This document shows positions 13,884 through 24,949 of a stretch of DNA of 64,000 nucleotides, piece by piece; the stretch's first letter is position 1, and every line of letters starts with the position of its first letter. A program made the position numbers and the translations under genes. Origin of the DNA: Trogon surrucura (taxonomy: Eukaryota; Chordata; Aves; Trogoniformes; Trogonidae). Location: positions 20,776,037-20,840,036 of the forward strand of contig CM036617.1 in the NCBI GenBank assembly GCA_020746105.1, in the 5' to 3' direction. The notes below the pieces were generated by a model. It had not been told where the DNA came from. It made no database searches and saw nothing but the letters and a program-made list of their open reading frames with translations.

Positions 13884-16254
13884 GAAGAAGGTAGTTTGTG
13901 ATAAAATACACATTTTTATAGTTAGGAAAGCAGGATTCAACTTTTCTGGGAGTCTTCTTTTAAAAGCTGTGATATTAGTAAAAGATTACATTGCTGTTTG
14001 TCATAGCTTTGGCTTTGCTCCTCCCTAGGCCAGGAAATAGCATACACAGACTATGATCTTCCACATCTCAGCGGTGTCTCCGTGGCCTTGCTCTGGCTCC
14101 ATCAGCAACATACAGGTGGGAACAATAACACTCGCACCTGGCATTTTTCAAACCTAGCATTTTTCAAACCAGCTGCTTTCAAGTACCTTTTACCATCTGT
14201 TATCTCTGCCAGCTAGGCTCTGAGAAAGCCACTCACAACCCTGATCCTGAGGGCCAGGATCATGAGATTGCTGTCCCAGCAAGGAGCCAGGACTCGTTCA
14301 AACAGACTGAAGAACCTGTAAAATCTCCTGCAATTCAGCTGTCGGCACTGAGGCTGTGCAGAGCTAACAGAGCTGTACGACCTGCATTCCGCAGACAGCA
14401 GGAGGATGAACTTCAGAGCCTCTGGAAGCAGGTGCACAGCCTGTTCTCAGCGGCCTTTTACCACTGACACCACCAAAAAAGAAAAGGTGCTCAAAGAATG
14501 TGGCACAAAGGAGTCTTCCTTCAAATCCAGGCATCCCTGAGGGCAACTGGAGCCAGAATAATTCCATGATGGAGCAAGGATATCATCTGCCATCTAAACA
14601 TGTAATAAAAAAAAATACATGATGTCATAGTTCATAGTTCAAAGAAGAACTACAAGTTATGTTAACACTAATACACAAATCTTCCCACTTCGTTTGCAGC
14701 CCAAGATAGACGAGCACTTGTGAATCTCTCATTGTGACTAGTCTTCATGGCTTCTAATCAGAAATCAATTAATAACTTCTACAGTGTATCATTTCAACTT
14801 TGGTCTTGACTAAAATCCTTTCTGGGTCTGTCATATTACTGGCTGAAGCATGTTTGATGGGTAGCGGCATATTTTTTGGGGTGAAGTCAGACCCAGGTCT
14901 GAAATGAGTAATCAACAGCTAGACGGCTGTACTTTAATGGCATTTCATGATTTAGCCTATACATCTTTTCTGAAGGTAACATTAAGTGATAATGGTCTTT
15001 TAAAACTCTGTCTATCTGCACTAAATTGGTGCAACAGCTGGTCATTATTATGCCTTTGCATTCCTCAAGCCCAAATAAAATACCAAAGCATATTTTATCT
15101 TGCTTCACAGATTAGACAGAACAAATCTAATCTAAGAGGTGTGGAAGAGCCATTTATCCTGCTCCTCTATGCCCTGAAGTTTTATAGAAATTAATCTGAA
15201 TTATTTTAGCTTTGTAACAGGGGTAACAAAGCATAAAGTTGGCTGTGAAGTAGTCTCAACCTAAGGTCTTTTTTTTCCCAATCCATTTTTAAAAATAGTT
15301 TCTTTCTTTCCTTCCCCTTTCTTCATTTGCAATTCTGTAAGGCACTTACTTTTTGGAGTGCTGCACTTTCTTATACATGTTGTGAACACACAGAAAAGAG
15401 CACTGCTCACAGAATCCGAAATGTCACCTTCTGTCATGCTGTCACATAAAATGTCACATTGTACAGTTTGTCATTTGAAAGCACCAGGTAATGGACAGAT
15501 GTCATGTTCTAATTCAGCAGACCCACGGCAGGAGGACGTCCCTTGCCACCACCCCCTCTGGCCCAGCTCATGTGCCAGCACGGGTACTTGTGTGAACTCT
15601 TCCTCATCCATTCCAGGTAAGAGCAACAAGATTATTATAAACAACTGAAGTCTTTGCTAACCTGTTTCAGTGTAATAAGCCTGTGGAGAGCTCTTCATGA
15701 CCAGCTCTGCCAAGAGAGTTGACAGGGAAGGAAGAGCAAGAAACGTAAAAGCAGTGACTTTTCCCACTAGCACCTGCGCTGGGGTGTGCACCCCTGTCCG
15801 TGCCCATATGATCGCTCACTTACGGCCCCAATGTGCCCTCCTTGCTCTGCTGCAGGACTTCAGAAATTTGCCACAAAATGTCCTTTAAGTTTCCCCGGCA
15901 CCTTTTGCCATGTGCAAAATGGAATATGATACAGCTGATACCAATAGTCAGCAGTACACACAGAGATTATCCTCTCTTGGCCAAAGGAATAGGTGTGCAC
16001 AAATTTTCTATCAACTTCCCTGTCAAAGTTATTGTGATCCAGGGAGACAAAGTGGTTCTGCCTTACATTATGCCTATAGGACATTCTGTTGCTGGTGTTA
16101 TTCCTGCCACTATCGTTACGATTATGTCAGTGTTTTCACTGCGCAGCGCGTCTCTGAGGAGCTTATGGTAACCAAGCTGTCAGAATTTATTCTGAACTCA
16201 AACTTCATGTATTGTAAATTCCCAGTAACAGACATTTTCTTTCAAACACTGCAA

Positions 16255-16282
16255 GTTAATTGATATTGCAATATCAATTAAC
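16255..16282. repeat. Perfect 28-bp palindrome
   Basis: The left arm GTTAATTGATATTG is followed at once by its exact reverse complement CAATATCAATTAAC, with no spacer. Symmetry stops at the next base pair. The outer arms carry GTTAAT/ATTAAC half-sites and the centre reads ATTGCAAT. The function is unknown. Confidence 0.95.
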
Positions 16283-18474
16283 ATACACAACATAACATTT
16301 AGGGAAAAAATTGTTTTTATATTGCGCTGTTCAAAATGCTGCAGGTAGTTTATTGCAGCCAGAATATTTTGGCCATGAGTGGCCACTCAGGGAAAAAAAA
16401 AAAAAAAAAATTACAGAACTGTGTTTTCTGACCCGCATTTTGAGCCACAAAAAATATTTTTGCATTGTGGCTGAACTGTCTCATGGAGCCGAGGCTGTAC
16501 TTTGCGCTTGACAAGGCTTGCCATATGGAACTGCTTGTTTTGGAGAAAAACTTTGTTCAACTCTTTGTGAAGATGTTTCTGGAGACAGGACACATGTAAT
16601 GGCTTACATGACATCAACCTCTGCTATGTAAGATATGCACTGCTCTCATAAACCTTCTGACGGGCTCTGTGAGCCCCAGAACAGAGCCAAATAAAACACG
16701 CCTCTTTCTGTGGCTGACCAGAGAGGGTACGTTTATCAACAACTCCGTTGTCATGAAAGAATTGGTGTGAAATGCCACAGACATGGCAGGATTCTGTGTG
16801 TGAAGATCCATCATCCTGGGGCAGAAAACAGAGAAGGAAATAGCTGTTCTGGACATGTGGGGTGCATCTTTATCTGCCTACTGTTTTCAGTAGGAACTGT
16901 GTGCTACAGACTGGAAACTTCTCGAGATGCGTGGCAAGCTGAAGAGAAGTATAGCTAGGCAGCCGCGTGGAAAATATACGTACTTTGGAATTTGTTACTT
17001 TAGGAAAAGAAGCTTGAGTCTTTTAATATTATTCTTCCATGGGAAGGGAAAAGAACGGATATTTGGGCTAAGATACTGGAATAATCATCAACCAAGCAGG
17101 ACCATGTCTGTCAGACAGACACTCACCCCCTTCTCCAGACTTTGGTGTCCCATTCAAGGGATGGGATTGCATTAACGCAGGAAGCAGCCAGGGAAGGGAT
17201 TTGTCTGCACAGGAAAGGTGGAAAACAATATTAAGGACATCTCTTCCAGGTGATGATGGGGAGGGGATGTGCTGGGTTTGCCACAGCGAGTGTTTGGAGA
17301 ATAGTGGTGTTGCCCTCAGTGCAGCCGGAGCCGGTGCTGCAGATCAAGCAGCCTCCGTGTTCCCCAGGCAAACCGGTCAGCTCAGCGGCTAACAGCAGCA
17401 CTCGTGGCTGGGAAAAGCACCAGTGATAAAAGCAAACTTCACACTGGGTTTCCCACTGCTGCTCGCAGTAGTGGAGCTGCCCCAGTGAAGGAAAACCAGG
17501 AAACGTAGCTGCAAGGGAGTGTAGGCACCGGCCCATGCGGCCCACCTATTTGCAGTGAATTACAGCCTGACAAACTTCTCACTTTGGTTGTCCTCTCTAT
17601 AAAACACATCTCACATGCAATTTTTAAAATTTCCACTGATTGCAATGACAACTCATTTATTCCTTCTTTACGGTATATGGACATTTCTGTACTGAGGTAA
17701 TTTCATACAAACAGTAGGGGGGAAATCAAGAAACTATGGTGGAGTATTACCCAAGTTATAAAAGCAGTTTATTACTCTATTGTGTGTCTAAAATTTCTGG
17801 AACATTGTAGCAGATGTATTTTATAGAGAAATTACAACACATTTTAATGAAACCCAGGCTTAGATTCTGGCAACATTTCTTCCTTAATTTTGTATTTTGC
17901 AACAGAATCTACTACCCCATCAGGAAAACCCAACAGAATATTTAGTACATCTCACCATCACACCTTTGCGCCTGTTTGTACAGCGAAGAAAATAACTCTG
18001 TGACAGACCAGGACTTATTTTTCCTTTAGTTGAAACAGAATTCTGTCCTCCTCTGCTGACAACTACCAAGCTCTACTTTCAGGTGAAATTCGAGTAGCCT
18101 GTACAATTTTTGCTGGACCATTCTTGTAGAACATGTACTCTCTTGTTAAGTTAGACTGCAAACATCATTGCAAACAGGTTCGGGTCGGGCTGAAGCACTG
18201 CAGGGCTGCTCCCCAGCTCCCTGTCCACATGATGCAGGGGACGCGGGCAGGGACACATCCTTAAGGGAGAAAAAAAGTGAGCCTCTCGGTTCCCAGTTCC
18301 CGTACCTCACTTTCCTACCCCTTCACGCAGCAGCTTGTCTCAAGCTTTGTGTTTGAGAAACCGCTGCTGTAACTGCGAGTCTTATACTGGAGGCTGTTAT
18401 TATACTGTACTTCTGTACCACTTTTTGAGAAATTGTCGGTAAAGAGCTTGCTTTTTTGTATATGTAAAAACTTC

Positions 18475-18478
<4 letters not shown>

Positions 18479-18514
<36 letters not shown>
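18479..18514. repeat. (TA)18 microsatellite
   Basis: Uninterrupted TA dinucleotide repeat of 36 bases. Confidence 0.97.
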
Positions 18515-18518
<4 letters not shown>

Positions 18519-18779
18519 TCTGCCCAGGCCTGTCACAGAGTATGGAAGTGCTGTGGGCATCCTTCCGAACCACTCGCATGCTCAGGTGCATCAGGTACAA
18601 ATTAGCTGCTCAGTTATTACTTTGTGTCAGTTGACTATGGATAAATCAGAGTTTTTAAAAAATACTATAGTTCAGTTAAATATATTTGCTTTATGGGAAT
18701 ACTTCTGATGCAAGAGTAAGCAACTCTGCCAAATTTTGTTTCTTTCTCAGCAGTATGTGGACACTGCAGGTTTTCGGAC

Positions 18780-19551
18780 TGGCAGGGGTTAGGGCTGGGC
18801 CGGCCACTAAACATGGACAGACGCTCCCCAACCCCTTCTCCCCCCTCAAATAGGGAGGAAAAGGGAATGAGGCAGAGAGACTTACAGGTTAGAAAAGAGA
18901 ACTAAAATGGCTTTAATGAAACAATAATGGAAATAATAGTGAAATGATAAAAAAAATAAAGAACTATATACCACTACGTATAAGTCCAATATCGAACCCA
19001 ATTCCCCCCCCCCCGATAGAAATCACCATTGATGCTGCAGAGCAGGTGGCACTGGGGAAGCCCCAGTCTCAGCAGTGGCAGGAGCTGCTTTTGGGAACTC
19101 AGGATCCAGATCAAAAGCAGAAAATCAGACAGAGTCCTCCCTGGATGCTGGCCATTGCAGAAAAGGGAAGAAACTCTTGCGATCACTCAATTTATACTAA
19201 ATATGACGTATATGGGATGGAATACTCTCATTGGTCACCTGTCCTGTTTATTACCCCCCCAGAGGTGCAACCTTTTACTTCCTTGTGATCCCTCTTACTA
19301 CCTGGCACCCCAGTGTGGCACAAAAGAGCCAGCAGTGGTCTTGGTCACTATAAGAATAAGTATAAGCAAGAGCCTTTCTGCACACCTGTCCCAGGCAGTG
19401 ACTGTAAACATCAGGTGTTATCACTGCTTGTAGCAGACACCGTCTGCGAAAACATGCTGCTGACTTCAGAACGTGCAGCCTTTTAGAAGGGACTAAACCA
19501 GAAAGTAAAATTCGCTGAACAGAATTGGTGTTTTTAGCTCAAACCAGGACA
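18780..19551 (-). mobile_element. Solo LTR, ERVL-like family, copy 1 (- sense)
   Basis: This is an LTR of about 772 bp in reverse orientation. On the minus strand it starts TGTCCTGGTTTGAGCT at 19,551 and ends near 18,780 with CCAGCCCTAACCCC and a slightly decayed terminus (TGCCA instead of TGACA). The flanking five bases, CGGAC (18,775-18,779) and CAGAC (19,552-19,556), look like a target-site duplication with one mismatch. An ATTAAA poly(A) signal lies at 18,912-18,917 on the minus strand. No internal viral coding region is present beside it, so it is a recombined solo LTR. It is homologous end to end with the copy at 44,214. ERVL assignment rests on the TGTCCTGG start and 5-bp duplications and is tentative. 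Confidence 0.85.
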
Positions 19552-19994
19552 CAGACAAACCACTGTAGTATTTAAAATGAACAAAAAATAATAGGAATAT
19601 GAGTGGTAACACTCATCTGCCTAATATATTATTCTTGGAAACATTTCTTATGAAACTGAAAAAAAAGCATCCTGAGGATGCTCCTTCAGGAAACACCTGA
19701 TGTGGAATAGTTCCATCCGAACAGCAGAATTATAACATTCGACAACATCACAGACAACTTTAAACAAGGTCTCACGCTGGCAAGTACAGGGCAGTTTGCT
19801 CACAAGGCACAGCAGCAGCTCTGCACTGCGTGCGCAAAGCCGTGCAGACCAGCTGGAGCTGCTGTCAACACTTCGATAATTACGCAGTATTGCACAATTG
19901 TACAACGCCTTCAAAGCCTTTTGATTCACTTATGGTCCTTTTTGATGACTTTATAGAGATAGAAGAAAACATACAGCTAATCTATACACAAGTA

Positions 19995-20515
19995 TAGAAT
20001 CACAGAATCATGGAATAGTTTCAGCTGGAAGAGACCTTGAAGATCATCGAGTCCAGCCTTTGCCCCAGCCCTATCAACCCACTAAACTATGTCCCCCAAT
20101 GCAACATCCACCCGTCTCATAAACACCTCCAGGGAGAGTGACTCAACCACCTCCCTGGGCAGCCTGTTCCAATGGTTGACAACCCTTTCAGTACAGAAAT
20201 TCTTCCTAATATCTAATCTGAACCTCCCCTGGCACAATTTAAATCCATTTCCCCTCGTCCTATCACACCCCTGCCTCTCTACAACCTCCCTTCAGGTAGT
20301 TGTAGAGTGATGAGGTCTCCCCTCAATCTCCTCTTCTCTAGGCTAAACAGCCGCAGATCCTTCAGCCTTTCCTCATACGACTTGTATTCTAAGCCCTTTA
20401 CCAGCTTGGTAGCCCACCTCTGTACCCTCTCCAGCACCTCAGTGTCCCTCCAGGCAACAGCTCCCGGTGCTCCTGAATTGGGTACTGCCCCGGGGGGCTT
20501 GCACACATGGTAACA
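19995..20515 (-). mobile_element. CR1 LINE fragment with ORF2 C-terminal remnant
   Basis: In reverse orientation, the octamer tail lies at 19,995 (AGAATCACAGAATCATGGAA on +) and the 5' truncation near 20,515. The minus frame near 20,430-20,290 reads [19 protein letters not shown], the familiar C-terminal end of the CR1 reverse-transcriptase ORF, then [12 protein letters not shown]. It is a short, 5'-truncated, inactive copy. Confidence 0.92.
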
Positions 20516-22168
20516 GGGACCTTTCACCCATGGCAAATGAACAGCCCACCCCTGCTGTCCTCTCCTCCCTGACTGGCTCACTTGCAAGTGGAACAGGGCC
20601 TCAGAAGCCCAACAGTTAGGGTTTTGTGAGTCCAAACCATCTCAGTTCAGAAAAGGACAGTGAACAAAAACTAAAACTTAAAGGAAAACAGCCTAATTTT
20701 CTTGCAGTGCTAAAGGCTTCTTGAAATCCACACTAACTTTGGTACAAAACACTGGAAATTAAAACAGTGTAATGAAATCTACTGCACAGTGAGCATTCTG
20801 AACATAAAACACATCTGTGATGGCCCTGTGACACAAAATGTAGGACATACCACCAATTGCATTTGCAAAGAAAATGTGGTGGTGTCCTCCCACCACCAGT
20901 TAAAGCTGGTTTGCACTAGAAGCTCCACCAAATCTGAGACTTTGCTTGTTCGACTGGTTGTAAAGATGTTTGAAAGATGATTGTGCTGTTGCCAGAACGG
21001 CATAGCTGAACCTTCCACAATCAAGATAGAGACTGAGTCCTCTGTCAAATGAGCGTTATGGGATACATGTACGACCATGAAAAATTAAGGAGCGGTACGT
21101 AGTCCTTGTTAGGAAGAACTCACAAGCACAGCCAAGAAGCCAGAAATCGTGGGAGCTGTGCGAACCTGAAAACGGCATCCTGCAGAGGGCGAGGCTAATT
21201 CAGCTTCTTCGAACTGAGAAGCAGTGTACTCAAGGTTCAGCTCTGGTCACCTGCTACAATTTTTCTAGTTTCTTGGGGGTTTACCTCAACGGTTTATATC
21301 CCAGGCCCAGCTGTGCCATTCCTTTCAGTATCCTCCCAAGGATGCTTTTTATCTACTATCATCTTCTCTGCCTAGAAATTTTTCAGTCACCAAATATCAA
21401 ATGTTCCTTCTGGTTTTCCCTTTCAATCACTATTTACTTCTGGTAAGCGTTGCATAGGCCAAAAGGCTACTGTTTGATCCACAATGCTCTTCTCTAAATG
21501 ACTGTGGCAGCTTTGCCCCGTTCCATATCCTAGGACAGCACCGACAAGCCATCTTGTTCATACCTTTCCTGCATGCTCCAACAAACAACTAAAAGTTCAC
21601 TATTTAAATAACCATTTAAATAGGAATGTGTGTTAACAATCCTTAAAGAGACAATTCACACTTCTGAGACCACTTGTCTCAGTTCAGTACAGGCATTCGT
21701 ATCTGTAAATATTTGATTCATATTTTCGGTATCTCCTTAACAACAATAAAGGCTAGAGACCTGCTTGTCCATACAGTCTTACTCTGCCTCACTGCTTCGG
21801 AGAGAAGCTTTTGTTCTCTCTACAACATCAACCACATGTATATGTTTGCACATCTATACACCTGTATGCCCAGAACACAGCATCCCTGTCAAGCAGAGGG
21901 GACCCCCCACGCCCCAAAGCCTAAGAAATTGAGATAGGAGGGTGAAGGGATGGGCACCTCCATTGCTCCCCTTGTAGCAGGACTAGCAACCACCTAATCA
22001 TTTTAAAAAAGCATCAAATGCAACAAACTGACAGAAAACCGGCCCCCAAATGGATAATTGTATCTTGGATTATTAACTTAGAAGTATCTAGTAAGTGCCA
22101 CAGCTGGCAGAAGGCAGGAAAAAATGCCCTCAGCTGACTCAGAGTAAGGATGGGCAGCAGGGAGCTAA

Positions 22169-22351
22169 ATCACAGAATCATAAAATCATTAAGGTTGGAA
22201 AAGACCTCTAAGATCATTAGGTTCAACCATCAGGCCAACACTACCATGTGCACTAAGCCATGTCCTGAGGTGCCACGTCTACATGTTTTTTGAACACCTC
22301 CAGGGACGGCGACTCCACCACTTCCCTGGGCAGCCTGTTCCCAAATCCCTC
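22169..22351 (-). mobile_element. CR1 LINE fragment, 3' part, - sense
   Basis: On + it starts with the tail complement TCACAGAATCATAAAATCAT and AGGTTGGAAAAGACCTCTAA, and runs through CACCTCCAGGGACGGCGACT to CTTCCCTGGGCAGCCTGTTC, where homology ends. Confidence 0.88.
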
Positions 22352-23420
22352 TCCTTCAGCAGGAGGGAGCCGTCAGACCGACTCGGGTCCCACGGGACCC
22401 ACCTCAGCCATTGGGGATCCCGTTTACTATGGGGTGCCTTGTTTAACCAGGCAGAACCATCCCCAGTAAAACCCACATCCCGCAGCCCAGGTCACAGACC
22501 ACACAACTGTATTTGCATTTCCAAATCATTTTCAACCTTCTCTTCCAAACGCGTAGCATAAAAATTGGTAAGATTTTAGACTGAAAATAAATTGTGATTG
22601 TTAATACAGTTCATGAATAATAAAGTCATGCTTGAATTTACTTAAAACTCAAGCACACTAGGTCATTTTTCACATAAATAAAGCACTCAAAAAGTCCTTG
22701 CAGAAGGAACTACTTAGACTCGTAACAGAACTGTGCTTTATTTGTTACAGCTGTTCCTTTACGATACCCGATGCTAGACATAAATTCCTTTGTTTTGGAA
22801 ATGGGGGCTCACGCTCTGAGCCCAAAGCATGTATTATCAGGGCAGACGTAATTAATTTTAGCAGTGTAATAAACTGTATCGTTGCCCACGAAATCAAATG
22901 CTGCAAATGGTGGTAAGGCTGAGTCATTCCCTTTGGTAATAAAATGACGATATGCTGTAACTAAACGTAGATTACAAACTGTACAATACCATCCAGGCTA
23001 CCACAAAAGGGAGTTAATAAAAGCTGAGGGTGAACTCCAACAGTGTTTTGGTTCTCTTGTCTTGTACTAGGTGTGCCATAAATCAACATTTTAAACCAAA
23101 TGCTGTTGGTTATATTAGAAGCGAACAGCAAGAGTTTTACTTTTTAATAGTACAGATTCGTAATCCTTTTTCTTCTTCATGATATACAAAGAAACCTCAT
23201 AGGCATATACATTTTCATAATTTTTAAATAAATAATACATTGGAAACACACATCTACAGTGTTTTGAAATGTGAAATCAAACCGCAACATCACCCTTAGA
23301 GCACAGGTAGTTCCACCAGTTACAACACCTTAACAAGCACAGGCACTGCTCATGGTGCAGGTTTTATTGTATTTCTTTCTCTCTGACACTAGTCATATGC
23401 TTGGGAAAGCAGCCCAACAC

Positions 23421-23541
23421 AGGTGTAAAATCACTCCAGCCCTGGGCAGCCAGCCCCTGCAGATCCTGCTTTTGGGAAGGGCCTTGCAACACGCAGTCTC
23501 CTCCAGAGCCCCCTTCCAGCCTCAGCAATTCTATGAGGCTC
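23421..23541 (+). mobile_element. Diverged CR1 tail, + sense
   Basis: CCTGGGCAGCC, then TTTTGGGAAGGGCCTTGCAA, CCCCCTTCCAGCCTCAGCAA and TTCTATGAGGCTCT match the last part of a CR1 element with decay. The boundaries are approximate. Confidence 0.6.
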
Positions 23542-24190
23542 TGACATTTGCATATTTTGCACCTGCAGGCACAAGCATTTCTGCATTGTTTCACAGAAAA
23601 AAAAAATGTAATTTTGTTTTACCCTTGAAATGAGAAATAAATTCACATCATTTGAGGAAATAATGGAAGTGTAAATTCTTTGAAAACAAACCAACAACCC
23701 CTCCCCCCCATTCTGATATCAACTTTCAACATTTAAAAAAAGCACATCAGAAACACAGATCTCTCTTTACTTACTTTGTAAGACACAATCAGGACTCAAA
23801 TTTAACCTAGTTTAAGAGCCTGTTCTTGGAAAAATAAGACAATAAACAGAAGGCACGTGCATTTTATCTTTCCCAGTTGTAATATTAAAGGAAGGTAAGT
23901 TCTAAGTATGATTTACTCCTTTCTAATGTATTTTAATCTACTGCTACTCATGGCGGTTGATTTTATTAGTTACCTATATTAGATATCTGTTTAAACATCC
24001 ATCCATACAGAACAAAGTGCGGGGGTTCCTTTTTTTTTTTCCCCTAAAAAAGGTGGTAATATTGGCAGCTCATTAAAACTTTTCTACATATTAGAAATCA
24101 CAGGCAATGACCCAGAACATGTGGGTGCAGGGTGAGAAGACGGCAGCAGCACAGCCCAACCCCCCCCACCTCGGGAACCTGAAGAGGGCG

Positions 24191-24605
24191 ATCACAGAAC
24201 CGCAGAGCGTGCTGGGCGGGAAGGGACCGTGAAAGGTCATCGAGTCCAAACCCCCGGCAGGGAGCAGGGACAGCTTCAACTCGAGCAGGTTGCTCAGAGC
24301 CCCATCCAGCCTCACCTTGGGTGTCTCCAGGGATGGAGCCTCCACCACCTCTCTGGGCAACCTGTGCCAGAGTCTCACCACCCTCACTGCAAGGAACGTT
24401 TTTCTAACATCTAAATCTACCCTGCCCTAGTTTAAAGTCATCGCCCCCCGTCCTACCACTACAGGCCCTCGCGCACAGCCCCTGCCCAGCTTCCCTGGAG
24501 CCCCTTCGGGTACCGAGAGGCCGCTGCAAGGTCTCCCCGGAGCCTTCTCCCCTCCAGGCTGAGCAGCCCCAGCGCCCTCAGCCCTCGCTCAGGGCAGCCA
24601 CTTCT
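24191..24605 (-). mobile_element. CR1 LINE fragment just upstream of the SAP18 promoter
   Basis: On + it runs from ATCACAGAACCGCAGAGCGT through TCATCGAGTCCAAACC, CTCCACCACCTCTCTGGGCA and ATCTAAATCTACCCTGCCCT to CCTCCAGGCTGAGCAGCCCC. It is GC-rich for a CR1 copy and ends only about 200 bases before the GC boxes and TCTCGCGAGA motif of SAP18. The 5' limit is gradual. Confidence 0.85.
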
Positions 24606-24811
24606 GTCGCACAGGTGCACCGGTTTTAAGAACCGCGTCAAGCCCTGTCAGACGAGCACCCCCCACCCCCGCTGCCCCCGCAGTGAGGCGCCAGCCCCAA
24701 CCCGGGGAACCCGACCGGGAGCCTTCCCGCCTCCCCTGCCCCGCCCCCGTCCTTCACTCCCGCTCCCGCTCAGCCCCCGTCCGCCGGGCCCCGCCCCGGC
24801 CCCCCCCCTCC

Positions 24812-24821
24812 TCTCGCGAGA
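24812..24821. promoter_or_regulatory. TCTCGCGAGA promoter palindrome
   Basis: Exact 10-bp match to the CGCG core-promoter element known from TATA-less CpG-island promoters, where BANP has been reported to bind. It lies 57 bases upstream of the SAP18 ATG. An identical copy occurs in the SKA3/MRPL57 promoter. Confidence 0.85.
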
Positions 24822-24877
24822 TCTGAGGCCCCCGCCGGGACATCCGGGTCCGGCGGTTGTTTGCGCGGCGGGGCAAG

Positions 24878-24949
24878 ATGGCGGTGGAGTCGCGCGTCAC
24901 GCAGGAGGAGATTAAGAAGGAGCCGGAGAAGCCGATCGATCGGGAGAAG
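24878..24949 (+). CDS. SAP18: SAP18 coding exon 1
   Basis: Encodes residues 1-24 (MAVESRVTQEEIKKEPEKPI then DREK). The donor is GAGAAG|GTGCCG, weak beyond the GT. It opens a 196-bp, extremely GC-rich intron. Confidence 0.95.

Larger units (their letters stand above)
1..18779. other. Gene-poor intergenic region, left flank
   Basis: No exon with recognisable homology or a convincing splice-flanked frame was found on either strand. The short open frames overlap each other in several frames and lack the composition of conserved protein. The stretch does contain one CR1 tail (9,915-10,077), an old local duplication (7,532 and 8,460), a 28-bp palindrome (16,255), an A24 run (13,860), an A17 run (about 16,394) and a TA microsatellite (18,479). 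By vertebrate synteny the next gene to the left should be LATS2; non-coding 5' exons of it could lie here unseen. This is inference from gene order, not from sequence. Confidence 0.6.
19552..24650. other. Intergenic stretch between LTR copy 1 and the SAP18 promoter
   Basis: I see no gene here. It holds four CR1 pieces (19,995; 22,169; 23,421; 24,191), which are listed separately, and otherwise unremarkable AT-rich sequence. The open frames in 20,279-20,635 and 24,091-24,641 are antisense or sense reads of CR1. Confidence 0.6.

Noticed and set aside
15833..16263. Overlapping + frames of 112 and 117 codons with hydrophobic stretches
   Set aside because: The two frames overlap each other and an antisense frame, and no homology, splice support or conserved motif was seen.
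20279..20635. 118-codon minus frame that could look like a host gene
   Set aside because: Its second half is the CR1 ORF2 C-terminus, so it is a truncated transposon remnant.
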